The notes under the pieces are model-generated. The model did not search any database, was not told the DNA's origin, and saw only the letters and a list, made by a program, of their open reading frames with translations. The position numbers and the translations under genes were made by a program. From JAZRGE01 sp045644025 (GTDB taxonomy: Bacteria; Bacillota; Clostridia; Oscillospirales; Acutalibacteraceae): 13,046 bases of DNA. Each line of letters opens with the position of its first letter. The stretch's first letter is position 1. Shown here piece by piece: positions 1 to 5,666 of the stretch. Location of the stretch: contig JAZRGE010000043.1 of the NCBI GenBank assembly GCA_045644025.1, positions 1 through 13,046 of the forward strand, given 5' to 3'.

Positions 1-1
1 T

Positions 2-994
2 ATACCCGAGGGATATAAGCCTTCCCTGGAATTATATGATACTCAAAAGGCTATCTCTTTAATTAAAAGGGTTTTTGAAGATATGCTCAGCGGTGAATTG
101 CACCTTCGCCGTGTTTCCGCTCCCTTGCTTGTCACAGGGGATAGCGGCCTTAACGATAATCTGAACGGCACCGAGCGCCCCGTGGAATTTGATATTCCCT
201 ATGCCGCCACCAATGCCCAGATAGTTCATTCCCTTGCTAAATGGAAGCGCCAGGCTTTGGCTCAGTATGGCTTCGAGCCCGACACAGGCCTTTACACCGA
301 TATGAACGCTATCCGCCGTGATGAAGAGCTGGATAATATCCATTCTATTTATGTGGACCAGTGGGATTGGGAAAAGGTTATGGCCGATGGCCAGCGCAAT
401 TCCGAATATCTTAAGCAGACTGTGCGCGATATTGTGAAGGCCATCTGCCTCACTCAGCAGACCCTTATGAACGTGTACAACGTGCTGGAATATCCCATCA
501 ATCCCGATGTGAAGTTTATCACGTCTCAGGAGCTTTTGGATATGTATCCCGATCTTTCGGCTAAGGAAAGAGAGAACGAGATCGTGCGAGAGCACGGCAC
601 CGTGTTTCTTATGCAGATAGGCGGAGATCTTTCCAACGGCAAGCCCCACGATGGCCGCGCCCCGGATTACGACGATTGGTCGCTCAACGGCGATCTGCTT
701 CTTTGGAACAACGTGCTGGGTGAGGCCTTCGAGATCTCTTCTATGGGTATTCGCGTGGATGCCGAGGCTATGCAAAGGCAGCTGGCTTTGCGCGGCCGCG
801 ATAATTGGGCCAATCTGCCCTTCCACAAGCAGCTTATCGAAGGCAAACTGCCTCAGACAATAGGCGGCGGTATCGGCCAGTCCAGGTTGTGTATGCTGTT
901 GCTTAATAAGGCCCATATCGGTGAGGTGCAGGTTTCTATTTGGGATGAAGCCACAAAGGATATTTGTGCCAACTTTGGCGTTCCTTTGCTTTAA
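2..994 (+). CDS. asnA: Aspartate-ammonia ligase AsnA (5' end cut by window edge)
   Basis: Cytoplasmic ammonia-dependent asparagine synthetase: aspartate + ATP + NH3 gives asparagine + AMP + PPi. The open frame runs from base 2 to TAA at 992-994 (330 visible residues). The first visible residues, IPEGYKPSLELYDTQKA, match the normal AsnA N-terminus, so the start codon lies just left of the window. The ATG at 83 is internal: starting there would delete the first helix. Class II aminoacyl-tRNA-synthetase-like motifs typical of AsnA are clear: SLAKWKRQAL, GLYTDMNAIRRDE, HSIYVDQWDWEKV, APDYDDWS, LNGDLLLWN, SSMGIRVD and the C-terminal IGGGIGQSRLCMLLL. Length fits the family (about 330-340 aa). An intrinsic terminator follows 50 bases after the stop. 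Any upstream control, such as a T-box, would be outside the window. Identification is very secure; only the start is missing. Confidence 0.97.
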   Translation: MPEGYKPSLELYDTQKAISLIKRVFEDMLSGELHLRRVSAPLLVTGDSGLNDNLNGTERPVEFDIPYAATNAQIVHSLAKWKRQALAQYGFEPDTGLYTDMNAIRRDEELDNIHSIYVDQWDWEKVMADGQRNSEYLKQTVRDIVKAICLTQQTLMNVYNVLEYPINPDVKFITSQELLDMYPDLSAKERENEIVREHGTVFLMQIGGDLSNGKPHDGRAPDYDDWSLNGDLLLWNNVLGEAFEISSMGIRVDAEAMQRQLALRGRDNWANLPFHKQLIEGKLPQTIGGGIGQSRLCMLLLNKAHIGEVQVSIWDEATKDICANFGVPLL

Positions 995-1043
995 TTTTGC
1001 CACTATTTGGCCCAACAAATCGGCGAATAAAAATGATAAAATT

Positions 1044-1080
1044 ATATCCGGAGAGCGAAAAGCTTTCCGGATATTTTTTT
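1044..1080 (+). terminator. Intrinsic terminator after asnA
   Basis: Bases 1044-1056 pair with 1062-1074 (ATATCCGGA with TCCGGATAT, continued inward by four more pairs including one G-U) around a GAAAA loop. Seven T residues (1074-1080) follow directly. This is a classic rho-independent terminator for asnA. It ends exactly where the Shine-Dalgarno GGAG (1081-1084) of the next gene begins, so it may also act as an attenuator for that gene. Confidence 0.88.
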
Positions 1081-1092
1081 GGAGTTGATAAA

Positions 1093-2073
1093 ATGAAAAG
1101 ACCATTAAAGATACTATCGGTAGTTCTATGCTTTATGTTGGCGTTGCTCATATTGCCCGCTGGGAACATCAATGCCGATGCTGCATCTATCGGCCGCACG
1201 GCAGGTGTTATTGCCGTATCCAGCGGAGGATTAAACGTGCGTTCTTCACCCACAACCGCTTCTTCCGTGAAAAAGGTGATGCTTAAGGGCGAATATATCA
1301 CCCTTATCTCCAAGGAAGGAAATTGGTGGTACGTGCAGTATTCCGCCGATGGCTACGGTTATTGCAGTGCCGATTATATCGCTCAGCAAAGCGGCAGCTA
1401 CGAAGCCTACGTGGCCACAAGTTCGGGCAGATTGAACGTCCGCAGCGGCCCATCCACGGGCTATTCGGCGAAGGCTACCCTTGCCAAGGGCAGCAAGGTG
1501 GTTGTGCTTTCCCAAAGCGGAGATTTCTATAAGGTGCTATATAACGGTAGATATGTAGGCTGGGCCAGCAAAAAATATATAAAGGCGAAAGAGAATCAAG
1601 GAGCCAATGCAATTGCCTTGAGTGTACCTAAGTATTATCAATACGATAGCCGATGGGCATCGGTGGAAGTGGGAGATTCGGGCCGAAATATTGGAGATAT
1701 CGGCTGCACACTTACTTGCCTTGCAATGACAGAAAGCTATCGCACAGGCACCACAATCACACCTAAGCAAATGGAATCTCAGCTTAGATTTACATCGGGC
1801 GGAGCTCTTTATTGGCCGTCTAATTACGTGCTTTATTCGGGATCGGACCCATACACCCAGATTCTTACCGCCCTTAAAAGCGGCAAGCCTGTGATCTATG
1901 GCGGCAGAACATCTTCGGGGGCTACCCATTGGGTGGTTATCACCGGATTCAAGGGCGGAGATGCTGTTCCTGCCAATTTCACAATCCACGATCCTGCTAC
2001 TTCTAAAAACACCATTCTTTCTCAGCACACAGCCAAATATCCCAATTTGATCCGCATAGCATATGCTAAATAA
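1093..2073 (+). CDS. Secreted SH3-domain protein with C39-like cysteine peptidase domain
   Basis: The 326-residue product begins with a signal peptide (MKRPLK, then a hydrophobic core at residues 7-22, probable cleavage near ADA-AS at 28-32). Two tandem bacterial SH3 (SH3b/SH3_3) repeats follow at about 37-98 and 104-165, each with an LNVRS-P motif at the start; such repeats commonly bind cell-wall peptides. Residues about 175-326 resemble the Peptidase_C39_2 papain-fold domain: candidate catalytic Cys205 in GCTLTCLAM, His279 in THWVVITGF and Asp300 in IHDPA. Likely role, by inference: an extracellular wall-associated cysteine peptidase or peptidoglycan amidase; the substrate cannot be read from the sequence. 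The start was chosen at 1093 because GGAG at 1081-1084 lies 8 bases upstream and a signal peptide follows. The same frame is open further upstream through the asnA terminator, but an earlier start would put residues in front of the signal peptide. It is followed by a bidirectional terminator. Domain calls are firm, enzymatic activity is not. Confidence 0.9.
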   Translation: MKRPLKILSVVLCFMLALLILPAGNINADAASIGRTAGVIAVSSGGLNVRSSPTTASSVKKVMLKGEYITLISKEGNWWYVQYSADGYGYCSADYIAQQSGSYEAYVATSSGRLNVRSGPSTGYSAKATLAKGSKVVVLSQSGDFYKVLYNGRYVGWASKKYIKAKENQGANAIALSVPKYYQYDSRWASVEVGDSGRNIGDIGCTLTCLAMTESYRTGTTITPKQMESQLRFTSGGALYWPSNYVLYSGSDPYTQILTALKSGKPVIYGGRTSSGATHWVVITGFKGGDAVPANFTIHDPATSKNTILSQHTAKYPNLIRIAYAK

Positions 2074-2108
2074 CAAAAGCCTCCCTGATAGCAGGGAGGC
2101 TTTTGTTT
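2072..2108. terminator. Bidirectional intrinsic terminator between convergent genes
   Basis: A 16-bp perfect stem (2072-2087 with 2092-2107, core GCCTCCCTG / CAGGGAGGC) with a 4-base loop, flanked by AACAAAA on the left and TTTTGTTT on the right. It can therefore terminate transcription in both directions. It overlaps the stop codon of the SH3/C39 gene (TAA 2071-2073) and lies a few bases past the stop of the ABC permease gene coming from the other side. Confidence 0.9.
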
Positions 2109-2113
2109 AATGC

Positions 2114-4267
2114 TTAATAGGTATCCAGATAATCGCTTATCAAGAAGCCAAGATAGGCATCTTCGGGTATCCTAAAAACAGCCACGTGGTTATCATATTC
2201 GTTTACTCCTGATTTCTTATCTTCCTTGATAAGCTCAGAGTAATGTATAATTGCAAGGCGTTCGTTGGCTTTGGGATATGTCCCTTTCGCAGATTCCAAT
2301 ACTTCTATCAGTCGGGAAAGGGATTCAGCACGTGTTACGCTATATTGCTCAATTCTGTTCATGCGAGTTCCGTTATAAAGCTCAACGTATATCTGGTTGT
2401 AGTATTTATCGTCTGAGTTGTATTTTTCCAAATCAATTTCATTTACGGCATCCAGCAGAGCCTGCTGGGCGTTCTGCTTTTCCTGATCTGCAGCGATAAA
2501 TTCCATCACGACATTATATGCCTTGGGGGTGAAGGTGCTGATAGGCAGGGTAACACTCACTTTCTTGCCATCCATCGTGATTTCTCCGTCCAGTGTGGCG
2601 GAAATCATGCCGAACTTTCTCGCACCCGCCGCATCGTTTATTTCCACTTCGCCGGTGTGTGTCTTGGAGATTAATTGCTGCCATATATTGAAATCCATAG
2701 CATTCACGTCTTCAATGTAGGCGGTTATAATATCATCGTAGGGTATGGAGCGATCTTCACCATAGAAGGGGAAATTAAAGTGCATATGCTTATTATGCAT
2801 TTTTGCTGCTATCTTCTCCGCATCAAAGATAGCACGGTAACTTTGATGGTTGTACAGTTTATCGGTAAGTACGCGATAGGTTGCATGCGTCATACTGATG
2901 TTCCTGTAGCGATAAACACCGTTGGACTTAAAGCCTATCTTCAGGTGAACTTCCCCGGAAAACATAGTGTTGTTGGTTTCGTAATAAGTGCGGGTTTCTG
3001 CATATTCTTCGGCAAGCAGCTGCTCAATCTCGTCGTCGGATATGGCTATCTTTTCTGTTGCGGTGCTAAAATACGGGTTGTTGTAGCTTGTTTCGTCTAT
3101 ATCGTACAGTCTCACTTCTTCCACGTTCTCGGCGGTGGGGGTGTAGCTGTATTCTGCACGATATATTAAATGAGCAGAGCCGATCACAACCACGTTGATC
3201 GCAGCCACGATCAACAGCCCCGGAATAGCCTTCACCAGATTTTTCACTTTCTTGGTGGCGATAAGTTCATAGACGAAATAGGCGGCTATAGCTACAACAT
3301 AAAGCACCAGCACGGTAAACCAATCCGAAAAGCGCGTTTTGTTATTATATGCTGCAGAATTTATATAATCGGTTGCCAGATAGATAGGGAACAGGCAGGC
3401 AACAAGGCAGACCACAATTCGAATGATCGATTGCATATGGCGGCTCGTGGTGCTGTTTCCCGCCGATTCGCTTTTTCTGCGGGCAAATAGCCACATGCCA
3501 AGCGCGTAGTAGATTGCAGCAAGAGCAGCGGTGTAGCAGATAGAAGTGTACGAGGTTATCGTTTCGATAAATCGGCCAAATCCAAAAACAGCGCCTGCTA
3601 CAATGTTGTAGTAGGGAGAAAAAACAGTGTTTTCAATATTAAAGATAATAAGTGGGGAGTTTGTGGCCATGTTGGCAAAGAATATTATAAACAGGCGCGG
3701 AAGGAACAATATGAGCGATGCGAGAACCACATTGCTGAAATATGTGCCCGTGAGGCTCATCGCAATATTTCCTGCAGCCAGCACAAGAAGCACGGCGGCC
3801 AGCAGACTGAGCATAATGGGAAGTGCCGAGTTCCAAGCAATGACGTATTGATCGGGAATAAAGGCAAAACATAATGCTGAGATTGCTAAAGGTACGATTG
3901 CGGCTATGGCCGACCACGTGAGATTAACCAGCGAGAAGGTGTTGTAGATGCAGGGCCTTGTGAAAGGGGCAGAGTGCCAGAAATCGCTGGAATTTCTCTT
4001 GTTCAGGAATCCAAAAAGATTAAGGCATAGCAGGGGAGTGAGCGTGAAAGGAATTAAGAGCATATATGGATTTAGTTCCAAAAAATCCATATGTACCACT
4101 GTGTGGGGGGCTGAGTAGGAAATGAGGTAATAGTTGGGGCGGGTGCTGTAGGAAATAAACACCAACAAACTTGCCACTGTGAGCAGAACGGTGAATAATC
4201 CGCCTATTACAGATGTGCGGCGGAGAGATTCCAGATAAAGCTTGCGATCGAATATTTTGTTTTTCAT
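2114..4267 (-). CDS. ABC-2-like transporter permease with large C-terminal soluble domain
   Basis: 717 residues. The N-terminal half carries about nine hydrophobic segments, roughly at residues 18-39, 66-88, 112-135, 146-172, 177-199, 244-263, 280-298, 316-336 and 348-367. It includes the stretch FLNKRNSSDFWHSAPFTR (87-104), a pattern seen in permeases encoded next to YtrA-type regulators and YtrB-like ATPases. Residues about 370-717 are hydrophilic and probably form one extracytoplasmic or cytoplasmic domain; I could not assign it, though it may correspond to the DUF6449 type of C-terminal region. It is the last gene of the operon: the ATPase stop is 2 bases upstream, and the Shine-Dalgarno GGAGGG (4274-4279) sits 6 bases before ATG inside the end of the ATPase gene, suggesting translational coupling. 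Role by context: the membrane part of an ABC exporter or envelope-stress system regulated by the GntR protein. The substrate is unknown. Confidence 0.85.
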   Translation of the reverse strand: MKNKIFDRKLYLESLRRTSVIGGLFTVLLTVASLLVFISYSTRPNYYLISYSAPHTVVHMDFLELNPYMLLIPFTLTPLLCLNLFGFLNKRNSSDFWHSAPFTRPCIYNTFSLVNLTWSAIAAIVPLAISALCFAFIPDQYVIAWNSALPIMLSLLAAVLLVLAAGNIAMSLTGTYFSNVVLASLILFLPRLFIIFFANMATNSPLIIFNIENTVFSPYYNIVAGAVFGFGRFIETITSYTSICYTAALAAIYYALGMWLFARRKSESAGNSTTSRHMQSIIRIVVCLVACLFPIYLATDYINSAAYNNKTRFSDWFTVLVLYVVAIAAYFVYELIATKKVKNLVKAIPGLLIVAAINVVVIGSAHLIYRAEYSYTPTAENVEEVRLYDIDETSYNNPYFSTATEKIAISDDEIEQLLAEEYAETRTYYETNNTMFSGEVHLKIGFKSNGVYRYRNISMTHATYRVLTDKLYNHQSYRAIFDAEKIAAKMHNKHMHFNFPFYGEDRSIPYDDIITAYIEDVNAMDFNIWQQLISKTHTGEVEINDAAGARKFGMISATLDGEITMDGKKVSVTLPISTFTPKAYNVVMEFIAADQEKQNAQQALLDAVNEIDLEKYNSDDKYYNQIYVELYNGTRMNRIEQYSVTRAESLSRLIEVLESAKGTYPKANERLAIIHYSELIKEDKKSGVNEYDNHVAVFRIPEDAYLGFLISDYLDTY

Positions 4268-4269
4268 CT

Positions 4270-5172
4270 TTATCCCTCCAATATTTCCTTAAATGAATAT
4301 CCCAGAGCTTCCATTTCCCAGGTGAAGACTTCTTCCAGCGAGAGGGGGAGCACATCCAGAATAATGGGGCACATGGCAGAAAGTTTCTGCTTGGTCTCAT
4401 CCTTGTTGCCGCGCACGATAAAGTTGGAAACGCTGCCCTTTTTGGTGAAGGTGAGAATATCTATGCCATCGAAGCGGCTCTTATCGTATTCGTCCGAGAA
4501 GGCTATCTGCACCTTGAAAAGGGATGTTTTAAGATTCTGCACGTCGCTTTCCAGCACAAGCCCACCTTTATGGAGCAGAGCCAGCTGATCGCAGGTGTCC
4601 TCCAATTCGCGGAGTGAGTGGGAAGTTATCACAGCGGTTGCCTTGCGATCCATCACGTCTTCGCAGATGATCTTCTTCACAAGATTTCTCATAATGGGGT
4701 CGAGCCCGTCAAATGTCTCATCAAAAAAGATATACTGCGGCTTGGCCGAAAGGGAAAGAATGGTGGCCGCTTGGCGCTTCATACCCTTGGAGAATGTGGC
4801 AATATTTTTCTTTGGATCCAAGCCGAAGGCGGCGGTGAGCTCCTTAAAGCGAGCCGTGTCGAAATCACGGTAGATGCTCTTATAAAGAGAGGCCATTCTG
4901 TTCATAGAAGCGCCTTGCAGGAAGTAAAGCTCATCGGGCACAAGTATGATTCGGCTTTTTGCTTCGGAATTTTCGTAGATGGGTTTGTCGTCCAGCAAAG
5001 CAGAGCCGCTGTCGGGGCGGTAAACACCGCTTATCACCCTTAAAAAGGTGGATTTACCTGCACCGTTGGAGCCCACCATTCCGTAGATACATCCATCGGG
5101 TATGCTGCAGGAAAGGGAATCAATAGCGGTGAAATCATCAAACTTTTTAGTGAGATTTTTTGTTGTGATCAT
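4270..5172 (-). CDS. ABC transporter ATP-binding protein (YtrB-like)
   Basis: 300-residue ATPase subunit with all core motifs: Walker A GSNGAGKST (34-42), signature FSKGMKRQ (127-134, SKGM instead of LSGGQ), Walker B YIFFDETFDGLD (147-158, catalytic Glu152) and switch His185 in TSHS. The Q-loop position reads VPDELYF (78-84), so the usual glutamine appears replaced by Asp80. The C-terminal 80 residues form an extra region ending SLEEVFTWEMEALGY. ATG 5170-5172 is preceded at 8 bases by AGGAG (5181-5185), and the regulator gene ends 3 bases upstream. The product should power the permease encoded 2 bases downstream. This operon type (GntR/YtrA, ATPase, permease) is often linked in Firmicutes to cell-wall antibiotic response, but the substrate here cannot be deduced. 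Confidence 0.95.
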   Translation of the reverse strand: MITTKNLTKKFDDFTAIDSLSCSIPDGCIYGMVGSNGAGKSTFLRVISGVYRPDSGSALLDDKPIYENSEAKSRIILVPDELYFLQGASMNRMASLYKSIYRDFDTARFKELTAAFGLDPKKNIATFSKGMKRQAATILSLSAKPQYIFFDETFDGLDPIMRNLVKKIICEDVMDRKATAVITSHSLRELEDTCDQLALLHKGGLVLESDVQNLKTSLFKVQIAFSDEYDKSRFDGIDILTFTKKGSVSNFIVRGNKDETKQKLSAMCPIILDVLPLSLEEVFTWEMEALGYSFKEILEG

Positions 5173-5175
5173 ATT

Positions 5176-5547
5176 TTATCTCCTCTCATCGAAAATCTTT
5201 TCCACAACAGAAATTATTTCGGCTTTTGAAAGACCTGCCAGCTTCAGCTGAGCCAGCGTAGTCTCCAATTCGCCAAGCTGTTTGCGGCTGTATTCTCCAA
5301 GCAGAACCACGGCGTTTTCGGCAACAAAGCAGCCTTTGCCGGGCACGGAGAATATGATTTTGCGCGAGTCAAGATCGGAGTAGGCCTTTTGAATTGTGTT
5401 TGGGTTGACCGAAAGCTCCACGGAAAGATTCCTAACAGAGGGCAACTGACTGCCCGGTGCAAGGATACCTGTGAGAATGTATTTCTCGATCTGGTCTATA
5501 AGCTGTTCATAGACGGGGCACCGGGACATAGGGTCAATGGTAAACAT
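5176..5547 (-). CDS. YtrA-subfamily GntR transcriptional regulator
   Basis: Short GntR protein, 123 residues from the ATG at 5545-5547. It has a winged helix-turn-helix at about 11-78 (PVYEQLIDQIEKYILTG, LPSVRNLSVELSVNPNTIQ, then the wing VPGKGCFVAE) and only a small two-helix C-terminus (79-123). That architecture is the YtrA subfamily, whose members usually repress their own operon with an adjacent ABC transporter, exactly the context here. A TTG codon directly precedes the ATG (5548-5550). I prefer the ATG because AAGGAG (5555-5560) is 7 bases from it but only 4 from the TTG. Promoter and a likely operator lie immediately upstream. The effector is unknown; the small C-terminal part suggests dimerisation rather than a classical ligand pocket. 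Confidence 0.93.
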   Translation of the reverse strand: MFTIDPMSRCPVYEQLIDQIEKYILTGILAPGSQLPSVRNLSVELSVNPNTIQKAYSDLDSRKIIFSVPGKGCFVAENAVVLLGEYSRKQLGELETTLAQLKLAGLSKAEIISVVEKIFDERR

Positions 5548-5564
5548 CAATTCACTCCTTTCAT

Positions 5565-5591
5565 AACTGTATTAGTACGAGTAGTACAGTT
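5565..5591 (-). promoter_or_regulatory. Putative GntR/YtrA operator (27-base palindrome)
   Basis: On the minus strand the site begins AACTGTACTAC and ends TACAGTT. Ten of 13 symmetric position pairs match, including seven uninterrupted outer pairs (AACTGTA / TACAGTT). It lies 2 bases downstream of the -10 box, so it covers the predicted transcription start and leader of the GntR-ABC operon. That position fits a repressor that blocks its own promoter, and the GTAC/TACTA content resembles known YtrA-type operators. The assignment to this regulator is inference. Confidence 0.75.
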
Positions 5592-5593
5592 GA

Positions 5594-5622
5594 AATATAA
5601 CACACAAATTTCTCCTTGTCAA
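5594..5622 (-). promoter_or_regulatory. Sigma-A-type promoter of the GntR-ABC operon
   Basis: Minus-strand TTGACA (5617-5622, perfect -35) and TATATT (5594-5599, one mismatch to the -10 consensus) are separated by exactly 17 bases. The predicted start of transcription is near 5587, about 40 bases before the regulator ATG and inside the palindromic operator. Confidence 0.85.
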
Positions 5623-5633
5623 TAGTTGGAAAT

Positions 5634-5665
5634 AAAAAAGCCGAAAGTTTTTCTTTCGGCTTTTT
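5634..5665 (-). terminator. Intrinsic terminator after spoIIE
   Basis: AGCCGAAAG (5639-5647) pairs with CTTTCGGCT (5653-5661) around a five-T loop, with A residues at 5634-5638 and T residues at 5662-5665 on the outside. Read on the minus strand it starts about 5 bases after the spoIIE stop codon and ends in a U-run. It also insulates the GntR promoter just beyond. The flanking A/T runs would let it work in either direction. Confidence 0.88.
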
Positions 5666-5666
5666 G

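Noticed and set aside
83..994. asnA starting at the ATG at base 83
   Set aside because: The frame remains open to the window edge and the upstream residues match the AsnA N-terminus, so the ATG is internal and the gene is cut by the window.
964..1092. Upstream extension of the SH3/C39 protein
   Set aside because: The extension would be translated through the asnA terminator hairpin and would place 43 residues before the signal peptide; the GGAG-preceded ATG at 1093 explains the gene better.
995..1092. Sigma-A or forespore sigma promoter between asnA and the SH3/C39 gene
   Set aside because: TTGGCC and AT-rich words are present but no pair has acceptable spacing, so no promoter is called.
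59..1105. 348-codon open frame on the minus strand opposite asnA
   Set aside because: It lies entirely antisense to a gene with clear family motifs, has no recognisable domain, and arises from the codon bias of asnA.
2675..3490. Two adjacent plus-strand frames opposite the ABC permease
   Set aside because: Opposite strand of a confident 717-residue gene; no recognisable domains in their translations.
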